From: Pirellulales bacterium
GTDB lineage: Bacteria; Planctomycetota; Planctomycetia; Pirellulales; Thermoguttaceae
Length of the DNA stretch: 38,636 nt
Reading direction: 5' to 3'
NCBI GenBank assembly: GCA_016935315.1
Contig: JAFGRD010000025.1
Span: 1-38,636, forward strand
Positions within the stretch are counted from its first letter, which is position 1. Each line of letters begins with the position of its first letter. A model generated the notes under the pieces. The model made no database searches. It was not told where the DNA came from and saw only the letters and a program-made list of their open reading frames with translations. Positions 1 to 11,200 of the stretch are shown here, piece after piece. The position numbers and the translations under genes were made by a program.

Positions 1-44
1 AGTGCTCTGTCAAACCTTGAAATTGGGGTGGCTTCGGGCATCGC

Positions 45-107
45 AACCCGAAGCGTAAGCGAGGAAGAACGCGGAATCCGCCGCATCACTCGCTCACGCT
101 TCGGGTT
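45..107. repeat. REP-like inverted repeat with inner hairpin
   Basis: The arms AACCCGAAGCGTAAGCGAG (45-63) and its near-exact reverse complement (89-107, one mismatch) would form a 19-bp stem. The 25-nt loop holds a second small hairpin, GCGG-AAT-CCGC (71-81). An extra CTTCGGG at 33-39 can also pair with CCCGAAG in the left arm, so alternative folds are possible. It lies downstream of the minus-strand ABC-F gene. From memory, CCCGA(A/C)GCGT-AGCGAG palindromes are dispersed in planctomycete genomes; that was not checked here. It could act as a transcript end or be a mobile palindrome. Confidence 0.7.
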
Positions 108-294
108 ACTCGGCCGGGGGATCCGGCCCCGAATTCGCCAAGGGACAATAGAACGCACGCGTGTTCTGCCACCGGAGCGGAATGTCGGGCCGTTGCGGGT
201 AGCGCAGCAGCGGCTGGACCGATGCCCCGCGGGACAGAGGCAAGAGCAGGATCACCCAGGTCAGCAGAATCCGGAGTGCGGTCCAAGGTCGCAT
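106..294 (-). CDS. Possible small secreted protein (62 aa)
   Basis: This 62-codon reading frame begins with ATG about 8 nt after AAGGTG, which could serve as a ribosome binding site. It starts 28 bp downstream of the ABC-F stop codon, in the same direction. The N-terminus has the form of a signal peptide: MRPWTALR, then a hydrophobic stretch to about residue 20. The rest is proline-rich with one Cys and no recognisable domain. The stop codon falls inside the right arm of the palindromic repeat. No family is recognised. It could equally be a chance frame in GC-rich DNA. Confidence 0.25.
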   Translation of the reverse strand: MRPWTALRILLTWVILLLPLSRGASVQPLLRYPQRPDIPLRWQNTRAFYCPLANSGPDPPAE

Positions 295-322
295 AGGCCG
301 TCACCTTGGTTGCCTTCGCAGG

Positions 323-2239
323 TCAGCTTGAATCGATGGTTCCGGCCGCGTCCAGATCCTCCAACGTTTCCCAGCGTCGATATACGTCGGCCAACTCGAC
401 TTCCAGCTCCTTCAGTTGCATCGAGGCCTTGGCAATCGCGCTGCCGTCTTGCTGGTAGAACGCCGGATCGGCCATGGCTTCGTGCAATTGGCGCTGCCGC
501 TGTTCGAGCGTCTCGATGCGCTCCGGCAACGCCCGCAGCTCGAGTTGCTCTTTGTACGTGAGCCGGCGGCGGCGTTGCGGCGATCGGGGCGGAGCCGCGG
601 GCTTGATCACCGGCCTCGACGCTTCGGGCTCTGCCGGTGTTTCCGTGCGGCGCTGGATCAGCCAATCATCGTAGCCGCCCGCGTATTCCTTGACCCGGCC
701 TTCGCCTTCCAGCACCAGCGTGCTGGTGACCACGTTGTTGAGGAAGTCGCGATCGTGGCTGACCACCAGCAGCGTGCCGGGGTAGTCCAGCAGGAGCTCT
801 TCCAACAGTTCGAGCGTTTCGGCGTCGAGGTCGTTGGTGGGCTCGTCGAAGACCAGCACGTTGGACGGTTTGGTGAACAGCCGGGCCAGCAGCAGCCGGT
901 TGCGCTCGCCGCCGGAGAGGTACTTCACCGCACTTCGGGCCCGGTCCGGCGGGAACAGAAAATCCTGCAAGTAGCCGAGGATGTGCTTCTTCTTCCCGTC
1001 GATGACGATCGACTGGCTGCCCTGGCCGACGTTTTCCTGCACGGTTTCTTCTTCGTCCAGTTGGGCGTGAAGCTGGTCGAAATAGGCGACTTGCAGACGC
1101 GTGCCATGGCGAAGCGTTCCCCGTTGCGGGGCCGCCTCGCCCAACAGAACGCGCAGCAAGGTGGTCTTGCCAGAACCGTTGGGGCCGATGATACCCACCT
1201 TGTCGCCCCGCATGATCACGGTAGACAGATCCCGAATAACGGTGTGCTCGCCGTAGCCGAAGGTAACGCGTTTCGCTTCGATGACCAGCCGCCCGGTGCG
1301 GTCGCCCTCCTGCAACTGCATCCGCACGGCGCCGGGCTGCTCGCGGCGCTGCCGCCGGACTTCGCGCATCCGCTTCAGCGCCCGAACGCGTCCTTCATTG
1401 CGGGTGCGCCGGGCTTGGATGCCTTGCCGGATCCACGCCTCTTCCTGGGCGAGTCGCTTGTCGAACAGGGCCTGCTGGCGGGCTTCCGCCTCCAGGGCGG
1501 CCTGCTTGCGTTTCAGATAGGTCGGGTAGTCGCACGACCAACCGGTCAGCCGTCCGCGATCGATCTCGAGGATTCGCGTAGCCAGCCTTCGCAGGAACAT
1601 CCGATCGTGGGTGACGAATAGAAGCGTGGCCGGATAACGCCGCAAGAACTCCTCGAGCCAGCAGATGGCTTCGATGTCGAGGTGGTTGGTGGGCTCGTCC
1701 AACAACAGAATATCGGGATCGCGAACCAGGGCTTTGGCCAACAGAACCCGCCGCTTCATGCCGGCGGAAAGGGCTGCACATTCGGCGTCGGCGTCGAGGC
1801 TCATCCGCGAGATAACCGTTTCGACCTGACGTTGCGCCTGCCAGCCCTTGCTCAAGTCCAGGCGGTGACCGAGGCGATCCAACTCGGCTGCCAGGGCGTT
1901 GTCGCCTTCGTGGGCCAGGCGGTTGCCCACCCGGTGATACTCGGCCAGCAGCCCGCCGTGCTCGCCCAAGCCGTCGGCCACCTGGTCGAAAATGGACCCC
2001 TGGAGTTCCCGAGGCACTTCCTGGGCGAGGCAGGCGATGCGCACCCCTTGCTGGCGGGTGATCTCTCCCCGATCCGGCTCGAGCTGGCCGTCAATCAGCC
2101 TCAGCAGCGTCGATTTACCGGTGCCGTTGCGGCCCAAAAGGCAGATGCGCTCGCCGCGCTCGATTTGCAGGTGGACGTCGTCGAGCAGTAGGGGGCCGCC
2201 GAAGCCCAAGCTCACGTCCCGCATGTACACCAACGCCAT
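323..2239 (-). CDS. uup: ABC-F family ATPase, Uup type
   Basis: The 638-residue protein has two ATP-binding cassettes and no membrane domain, as in the ABC-F family of ribosome-associated or DNA-associated ATPases. The first cassette has a Walker A motif GRNGTGKST (36-44), a signature LSAGM (normally LSGG) and Walker B LLLDEPTNHLD. The second has GPNGSGKTT, LSGGERNR and VFDEPTNDLD. A basic linker is followed by a C-terminal coiled-coil segment (about 560-630), which points to Uup rather than EttA or YbiT. The ATG is preceded by GAGG at 7 nt. A TAGAAT hexamer (2269-2274) about 30 nt upstream might be a -10 element, without a clear -35. In E. coli Uup has been tied to precise transposon excision and ribosome function; its role here is inferred from the family. 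Confidence 0.93.
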   Translation of the reverse strand: MALVYMRDVSLGFGGPLLLDDVHLQIERGERICLLGRNGTGKSTLLRLIDGQLEPDRGEITRQQGVRIACLAQEVPRELQGSIFDQVADGLGEHGGLLAEYHRVGNRLAHEGDNALAAELDRLGHRLDLSKGWQAQRQVETVISRMSLDADAECAALSAGMKRRVLLAKALVRDPDILLLDEPTNHLDIEAICWLEEFLRRYPATLLFVTHDRMFLRRLATRILEIDRGRLTGWSCDYPTYLKRKQAALEAEARQQALFDKRLAQEEAWIRQGIQARRTRNEGRVRALKRMREVRRQRREQPGAVRMQLQEGDRTGRLVIEAKRVTFGYGEHTVIRDLSTVIMRGDKVGIIGPNGSGKTTLLRVLLGEAAPQRGTLRHGTRLQVAYFDQLHAQLDEEETVQENVGQGSQSIVIDGKKKHILGYLQDFLFPPDRARSAVKYLSGGERNRLLLARLFTKPSNVLVFDEPTNDLDAETLELLEELLLDYPGTLLVVSHDRDFLNNVVTSTLVLEGEGRVKEYAGGYDDWLIQRRTETPAEPEASRPVIKPAAPPRSPQRRRRLTYKEQLELRALPERIETLEQRQRQLHEAMADPAFYQQDGSAIAKASMQLKELEVELADVYRRWETLEDLDAAGTIDSS

Positions 2240-2284
2240 GGATGACCTCGTGTCCGGACCGACCCTACATTCTACGTTTCTGCC

Positions 2285-5200
2285 CTAGAAAAGGGGATAG
2301 CCGGCCAGCAGTTGGTCCAGGGTTTCCTCATCCACGTCGCCTTGGCCCGGCGAGCGCTGTCGGGCGCCGATCCGGTCGAACTCGTACAGCCACGCCGGGT
2401 CGTGCGATGACTGCTTCGCGCCGACGACCCGATCGGTGGCCTGTTTGGCCTCGGCGACGCCTTCCGCATCGGGCGACAACTCCGGCTGCCCGGCTGCCGC
2501 GGCCACGGCGTCCGGCACGGTGATCAGCCACAAGGCGTTGAGGAAGTGCGTTTGGTTGTTCCGCGCGATGAGCATGTCGGTGGCATTGACCCGCGCATCG
2601 CGGTTGAAGTCGTAGGGGAAATCGATGGGGGCCGGGTTGAGGAAGGTCCGCGGGTTGTTTCGCGCCAGGAGCATGTCGGAGGCGTTGACCTTGGCGTCGG
2701 CCGCCGAGTTGCCCGCCTCGCCCACCGCGTTGCCGAAGTAGAACACGTCTTCGTCGGCCAGCCCGGTGTTTGCCGTGGCCAACACGGTCACCTGCAGCCA
2801 TTGTCCGCGAACGGCGTCGTCGCCGAAGAGAATCGTCAGGCGATCACAGCCGTCGGTGCCCGCCCCACGCCGGACGGCAATCGCCAAGGGGGTTGGGCCG
2901 TCGGTCCAGGCGTCGGGCGTGTTGTTGTTCCCGACGCGGAATCGGAAGTCGTCGGCACCGGGCGTACTTCCTTCCGGCAGCCCCTCGATATCGACCATCA
3001 ACCCGTTGATGCCGCGGCTGAAGCTGGTGTAGTTGGCAAAGGTCGCCGTGCCGCCCGGCAGCAGCGGTTCCTTGTCGGTCGCGACGGCGTTGTCGTCGGC
3101 CGCATTGGCCGCGGCGGCGTTGCCGTCGAAGCTCGATTGGTTGTAGAAAACGTAACGGCCCGCGACACGCGCCGCGGTGGGTGAAAACCAGGTCCATCCC
3201 GGCGTGGGCGGGGCGGAGCTCCAGCTTCCCGCGTCGTTGCCCCAACCGCCCTCGTGAAGCCGATGGAGCGATGGGCCGCCGCCGTCCGGGTCTGTGGGCC
3301 AGTCGCCCTCATCGTCGTAGATGACTTCGTCCTCCAGCAGCCTTGGAATGAAGTCGGGCTCCTCGGCCGGTGGCGCATCGGGGCGTTGCAACTGCACGCG
3401 AGCGCCGCCGTTGCTCAACAGCCCGGAGTAACCGCCCAACAGCACCACGGAATCGGTAATCCCGTAGTAGTCGCGAAATGCGGTTAGCTTGTCGGTCTGG
3501 TGGAGATCGAACGGCACCAGCACCAGGGCCGCTCCGGGAGCCAGCATCGTGCCCATGGGGAAATTGTAGTCGATCTCCTTGCGGACTCGCCACTCGGTCA
3601 AATCGACCGGCTGGCTGGTCGGGTTGCAGATCTCAATGAACTCCAAATCGTCGGCGCCCGCGAAATCGCCCGCGTTGTAGTGGATTTCGCTGATGAGGAT
3701 CGGCCCGACGCGGGGGCCGCTGTTGGCTCCCTGGGCCGGATCCAGCGTGCGTTCGATCATGGGAACCAGATCCCCGGCTCCGTTGGGCCAGCGGCCGAAC
3801 GATTCGCCGCTGCGGGCGGCCGGGAACTCGACATGATCGACGAAACTCAGCAGCGTGCCCGTCGCGTCGGTCTCCAGAAGCCACACGTCGTCGCCGTGGG
3901 CCCCGTCCAAGGCGAAATCGGTCGGGCCGGGGTTCAACGGCGTGGGGTTGAAGCTGTCCTCGTCAAACACGAGATAACCGCCGGCGGCGATGTTGGTGCC
4001 GGCGGGAATTCGGAACTTCTGGTACAGGCCGCTGGAATCGCTGAGGTACCACCCGCTGACGTCTATCGCCGTACCGGTCGTGTTGTGCAGTTCGATGGCA
4101 TCGGTCCACGGGTCGTCGGTGTGCGAGAGAACCTCGTTGACCACGATGCCGATTTCCGGCCCCGGAGCCGTGCCGGGACTGCCGCCGTATTCACGGCTGG
4201 CGCGCCAGTTCTCGCTGTCGCCATAGTCGCCCGACGTGTCGAGAACCTCCAGCGAGCTGCCCTTGCCGTCGGCCCGACCGGGCCACGAACCGGATGGGCT
4301 GTAGGTGAAGTCGTGAATGATGCGCTCGAACGGATCAGTCAGCTCGATATGCTCGCCTTCGTTGCTCAGCTTGCCGGAGTACGTGCCGGCGACCGGGATG
4401 GCCGTCCCGTAGCGGGCCTGAAATGCCGCCAGGTTCTTCACCACCACCACGTAGGCGCCCGGGACAAGCTCCGTGAGATTGCCGTCGCTGAAATCGAAGT
4501 CGATCCCGTCGGTGAACGCGACACCGCCCAGGCCCAGCGTCTGGTCGGTCGTGTTGTAGAGCTCGACGTACTCGAAGTCTTCGCTCTGGAAGGAGGGATC
4601 CACGGCCAACTCGGCCGCAGTGGGATCATGCGGGCTGTAGTTGATCTCCGTGATCCGCAGACCGGTGGCCAGCGGCCCCACGGCGCCTCCGGCGACCAAT
4701 TGCACCGGCGCCGACCAATGACTCCAGCGTCCCGCGCTGTCCTTCATCCGTACCCGCACGCGATACGTTTTGCCCACTTCCAGGTCTTCGCCGGGAATGG
4801 CGATCGTATCGTGGAACGTGGCCAGCTCGCCGCTCTCCCAGGTGGCGTCAATCTCGTATCGGCGCGGCTGGGTGGGATCGAAATCGGGGCTTTCCCGATC
4901 CGTCACTTCGGCGATCCGCCATGCCATGCCGGCAAACGAGTTGCCGCCGGGGCTCCTGAACGCTGAGGACCGGAACGTCAACCCATCGACCGGATAACCG
5001 AACTCGCCCACGTAGGAGACCGAAGGCTGGTCGGGAATCAACGCCCGATCGGAGAGAATCGCCGAATCGATATACGCCCCGCGCGAGACGACGTAGTTCT
5101 TCATCAACTGGACCATGTCGGCAAAGGTCTGCTTGCCCGACGATCCCGGTGGACGATAGAACCGGTCGTGGCCCGCCTTGCTGGAATTAACGTAGCCGGA

Positions 5201-8200
5201 GGCAAGGATCGGGTTGAAGTCCCACATGGCGCAATCGGCGTCGACCAGGGACAGCTCGCCGGGCGTATAGATGAGCCGGGCCATCTCGTCGATCAACATG
5301 CCGGTCTGCTCGGGATTGTAGAGCAGGTCACGAATCTCCCGCATGCGGTTGAGATATTCCTGGTTGAGCACGGGCTGGGCGGCCAAGACGCGGCTGCGGA
5401 ACGGCTCGTCGCCGCTGCCGTACATGTTGTTGGCCCAGGTCAGATCGAGATCCCAGGGATGGACCGACCACGCGCCCGTCTCCGGGTTGTGGTAGTAGAA
5501 GTAGTTTTTGCCGTCCGCAATGTCGTAGTGATGGATGGCCTCGACGATCGAGCGGTAACTGTAATACCGTTGCAGATCGAGGTTGCTGCGCCACCAAGCC
5601 AGGCTGGGCGAGCTGCTGTAGGTGGCCATGAAGGAGTCCAGATCGGACCGGTTGGTCGGCTGCGTGGGACCCTGGTTATTGAGCGTGCCGGTGCCGCCCT
5701 CCATCTTGTAGAAGTTGCCGTCGGCCAGGCCGTGCTCGTCCAACAGTCGTCCGTCGGGCTGTTCGGTGACCAGGTACAATCCCTGGAAATCACCGCTGTA
5801 CTGGTTCGCGCCCGTCTCGTCGGTGCCTTCGACGATGCGGAACGTGACGTAGTTGGTGTACGGGCTCTCGACCCCCGCCAGGTTGAACAGCTTGAAACCG
5901 ACGGCCTCGAACATCCCCTGCTCGCCACGGTGCCCGAAGTCGCCCTGTTGGATGCAGGCGGAGAAGTTCAGCTTGTCCCACTTGGTGGCGTACTTGTTGC
6001 CGTAGTCGTCGCGGGCCTGGAACTGGTGCCCCCGGTTGAAATCGAACTTCCACATGTTCTTGCCCATGGCGTACCGCCAGACGCCGCCGCGTGCCCGGTA
6101 GCGGATGTGGTCGTACACGTCGCCGTCGTAGATCAGCGTTCCTTCCCACAGGTATTCGCTGCCGCCGTAGCTGCCCGGCGAGGAATACGGAATGTTCATG
6201 GCATCTTCGTGATGCTGCCGCGTGGTAATCAACTGGTAGACGGGGAGGCTCTCGAGCAACTCGGAGCTGTACGTGACCTCGGTCGCCCCCGGCCGGGCCG
6301 AGCCGGTCCATGACGGAACGCCATCGTAGACGTAGTAGGCGAAGTTGGGCTGCGGATCGTCGACGTAGGGCGCCGTGACCGACGCGCCCAGCACGTCCTC
6401 GACGCTGATCCGATAGCGAACCAGCCGCCGATGGACCTGCAACGTACCCGGCAAGACCGCCGTGTAGACGTCGTCGCCCGCGTCGGCGTCGCCGTGCGTG
6501 CCGTCGTCGTACATCGCCACGGTGGTCCAATAGGCCGGGTGGTTGTAGCGGGAATCACTCAGGCTGATGTAGTCGCCCGGATTGACCAACTGGTAGTCCA
6601 GGGCGACGTCTTCGACGCCGTCGGGGTCGGTGACTTTGACTGTAATCGTGACGTCTTCGCCGGCGGTGGGCTGCTCGGGCGCATGTTCGAGCTGCCGCAT
6701 CTGCGGGGGGGCGTTGAACGCATAGACCGAGTTGCGCGAACCCGGCGTTGCCCCAGGCTCACCACCGGTGACGACTCGCAGGTAGGCATCGAAATAGGCG
6801 TCGGTGCTGGCGCCCAAGGAGCTGTTGAGCAACTGCACGGCAATCACGTTGGTGCCGGCAACAAGATACGTGCTCGGGTCGGGGGTCGGTAAGGGAACGT
6901 ACTCGCCCGTCTCCACGCCGCCGGCGGTCGTCGCATAGAACGGCAGCTCGTCGGACGACACGTTGGCGTCGGCCACGTGCCATCCGTTGATCCACACGTT
7001 GATGCCGTCGTCGTAGAGTGCCTCCAGCGACAGCGCACCCACCGCGCTGGGATCGGGAATCTCGAACTCCTTGCGGAAATAGACGGTCGAGTAGCCGCCC
7101 CGCATGTCGGTCAACTCCGTTTCGATGAAATCCTCGCCATAGCCGATGACCCCGTTTCCGCTGAGCCACTGCGAATCGTCGAAGCCGATCTGCCGCCATG
7201 CCCCGGACGTCTCCGAAGGCTCCGCCGTGCCCTTGAAGTAGCGCCACGGGGAGCCTCCGTCGATCAGCGTGTACTGGCCGATCTCCGATCCCACCGACGC
7301 ACGCCAGCTTCCGGCCAGGTCGTTGTCCAGCACCGGGTTGATCAGTTCGATCGAATAGCCCGGCGGATCGCCGACGGTGGGCCAGGGAAAGCCGATCTGG
7401 TAGTCGACCTCGTCCTGCTTGAAGTTGTCCGCGTCGCGCAGCACCAGCGACTCGCCGTCGTTGGACAGGCTGCCCCCAAACGGCCCCAGCGGCAGGGAAA
7501 TCCCGAACTTGTTGCGCACGGCGGTGGGGTTCTCGGCCACTACCACGTAGCCGCCGACAGGCAGGGTCGTTTGCGGCGGGAACGTGTAGGAGATCCCGGC
7601 CGAGAAATACCAGCCGGAAAGGTCCACGTCCTGGCTGCCCGCGTTGTAGAGCTCGACGTACTCGACCGGCTGCGTCTTCACGTCGGGATCGTAGTGGATC
7701 TCGTTGATGATGACCGATCCCACCCGCGGCGCACTGTTGGCCCTGCCCAGCGTCTCGTCGGCCAGCAGCGCGAAGTTGTCGGCCCCGTCGGGCGAGCGGC
7801 CGAAGGTGACGCCGCTGATGGCGGCGCCGAACTCGACGTGGTCGGCAAACCAGAGATCGCCTTGGGTGTCGGTCTGCAGCAGCCAGACGTCATCGCCGCC
7901 GGCGCCGAGGGCAAAATCGTTCGGGCCGCCGGAACGATTGAAATCGTTCTCGTCAAACACCAAGAACGCTCCCGCCGCGACCGTGGTGCCGCCGGGGATC
8001 GCAAACTTGCGGTAGTCGCCGCTCGAATCGCTCAGGTACCAGCCGCCGACGTCAACCGTCCCGCCGGTCGTGTTGTACAGCTCGATGGCGTCGAGACCAC
8101 CGGGCAAGGGCTGCGAAAGCACCTCGTTGACGACCACGTCGGTCGGCCGCATCACCAGGGCCGCGCCGGGAGTGCCGCCGTAGCGGCTGCTGCTGAGCCA

Positions 8201-11200
8201 ATTGGCGCCGTCGTTGTAGTCGCCGGCCGGATCGAGAAGCTCGAGCGTGCTGCCGTTGCCGTCTGCCCGGCCGGGCCACGCCCCTGAATCGCCATAGCGA
8301 AAATCCGCGATCGACTGGCCGAAGCGATCCTTCAGCGTGATCCGCTCGCCGTCGTTGTCCAGACTCCCGTCGTATTGGCCGGCCACGGCGATCTGCGTGC
8401 CGTAGCGGGCCTCGAACCCTTCCCGGTTCCGCACGATCACCACGAACCTGCCTGGCTCGAGTTCGGTTACACCGCTGCCGGTGAAATCAAAGGCGATGCC
8501 GCTGGTGAAGCGCACGCCCGTCAGATCGATCATCTGGTCCGACCTGTTGTGCAGCTCGACAAACTCGAAGTCGTCGTTGTTCAAGCCGGGGTCGATGCCG
8601 AGTTCCACGTCGATGGCGTCGTGGGGATTGTAGTTCAGCTCCGTTACGGCCAGATTGGCCGCGATGGCCGGATCGCCCACGTAGAAATGCGCGGCATTCA
8701 ACGCCGACCACTTTCCGCCCAGCAGTACCCGCGACTTGACCAATGTGGAATGCTCGATCGGAATCGGCGAGGCTCCGAAGATCAGCGCGTCCGGCGCCAC
8801 GTTGCCGCCGGGCAGCCGCGGGTCGGAGCCGTCCAGCGTGTAGTAGACGACGCCCGCGGGGGCACCGATCGAGAGCGCGAAGCCTTGGTCCACCTGGCCA
8901 CCATGCTGGCTGTATGCGGGCGCGGCGACGCCGGGGTACAACGGGGCAAACGAGCCGTCCCGCAGCGTGGTAACGCGCAACTGTTGGAGCACGATCTGCG
9001 TTCGCCCGGGAAAGAAGCCGTCGACCATCTCTTCGATCGCGCTGAGCCAGTCGTACTTGTCCAGCGGCGAAGCGGGCCGTTTGGCGTCGCCCCAGCGCGC
9101 CGACTCGGCGATGATCGCCATGTCAATCTGATCCGCCCGGGCCTGCAAGCGGGCCGTCGCCCGCTGCGGCGTCAACAGCCCGTCGTTGAACAGGTGCTCG
9201 TGGGCATGGTCGGCGAACCGCAGCCGGTACTCGGGATGGGCCATCAGTTGCTGGTGGAGCCACTGCGGATTGCTCTTTTCGAACTGGTCGCCCGCCGAGA
9301 ACGGGCCGGTGCGGTCTTCGGCGCCCACGGTCAAGGTGTGCTCCGCGTCGTGAGCGAAGAACTGGAATCCCTCCTCGCCGTGGCGATCGCGCACCGCGTA
9401 CCAGTTCCGCGGGCTGGTATTGCCCAAGAAGGACGAGATCGGGCCGTCGCGGTCGCCCGTGTAGAAGATCACCAGCATGTAATCGATCAGGTTGTCGACA
9501 TCCAGCAGCACGGGATAGCCGGGATTTCGGGTGCCGTCGGGATTGAGACCTTGAGCCCGATAATAGGCCCCGTCGGTGGCAAACCCGGCGCTGGCCTGGT
9601 TCCAGAGGTCTTGCCAGGCGTCCAGGTTGCCGTCGGTGGCGTGGATCGTGTAACCGGTGTCCGGATCCACCTTGACCACGTCGTAGTCGTCTCGCTGGCC
9701 GCCGAGGTAGGACGCCGCGTAGGAGGCTTCGCTGCGTTCCTGGCTTTGGTACAGGCCCCAGTACTGGCCGTTGATGTAGAGATGATAGTAGTTGCTGCGC
9801 GTGTACGGTTGGCCCATCGCGCCTTGAGTGTCGCGCGAGAAGATGTCGCGAACCATGGCGTTGCGCCCGTCGCCCTCGAAGGCCCAGGAGTAGTTCTGGC
9901 TGGTGCGCAGATCGAGCTTGTCGAACGTGTCGACTCCCTCGTCGCCGAACAAGGGGTATGCGAGCTTGGCGTCGCCGTACTCGGCGCGGAAGAACAGCCG
10001 GAAGGCGTGTTTGGGATTGGTGCCCATGCGGCTCACGCCGCCGCGGATCCGCAGCCCGGCGTCGATTTGGAACCCGTCGGTGCCGTCCGGGTAGATCAGC
10101 TCGACCGAAGTCGGACGCTCCCACGCGCGCCCGTCCTGCTGGGCGTTGACGTAAATACCGGCACCGGCGTCGACCAGGTTGCCCAAGTCGGTTACCAGAG
10201 AGATCGTAGGAATCGCCGTCAGGGCGGCTTCGAGCTGAGGTCCCCACACCGGATCGTTGACGATATCCGGGTCCATGCCGTAGTCGAACGTCTGCATGTT
10301 GACCAGGCCGGAGGGCCATCCGGCGGCCGTTGCCGTGCCGGGCGACTGGGTCGACACGTCGTCGAGGAACACGTACGTCTGGGTATCCACGTTGGTGGGG
10401 AGATACCCGGGCTTGAACGCCGCGGCCCGCAGTGTGGTCGTGTGGCTGATGGTCAACGGCCCCGTGTACAGGGTGCCGCCGGCTTCGGTTGGTTCGCTGC
10501 CGTCGGTGGTGTATCGGATCGTGGCCCCGGACGTATCCGTGCGGATGGTCACGGTAATCGGGTCGTTATAGAAGCCGCGGTCCACGTCGAACTCGGTGTC
10601 GTCGACGAAAGCAAGGTACCCGGCCGCGTTGGGACCACCCGGGGTCGGGGTGGCGAAGTAGCGTTGGGCGCTCTCCACTCCCGTTCCGGCCAACTTGGCG
10701 ACCACAAGGCAATTGTCGTCCGCAACGCTGGCGTTGAGCCCGTGGACGGCCAGCACGTTCTTGCCGCTGTGCAGCTCGCCGAGGAATTCGCTGATGTTGA
10801 TTTCCTCATATTGCAGCGAGTCCTCGATGCTGCGCGAGGTCGTGGCCGCCGAATTCCATTGCGGCGGCTCGGGCGCGTTGCGGCGGGCAATCTCCCGCCC
10901 GTTGAGATACGCCACGAAGCCGTCGTTGTACTTCATCTGCAACTGCAGTGCGCCGATCGACGACGGATCCACCAGCTCGAAGGCCATTCGCGTCCAGAGG
11001 GAGGCGTTCACGCCGTGCATGTCGTCCCCGACGTCGGTCTGGATCGCCGCGGCCAGGCCCGGCGGATTGAGCTCGAATCCGACGCCGTTGGCCATGGCTG
11101 GCCCGCCGCCAGGGGCGAAGGGCGTCGTCAGGCCTTCGTTCTGCTGGCCCATCGTGATCGGCCCGACGAACGCCCAATCGGTGGCGTCGCCGTGATCGGC

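Noticed and set aside
416-1621. A 401-codon plus-strand frame opposite the ABC-F gene
   Set aside because: It is antisense to conserved ATPase motifs and has no recognisable domain.
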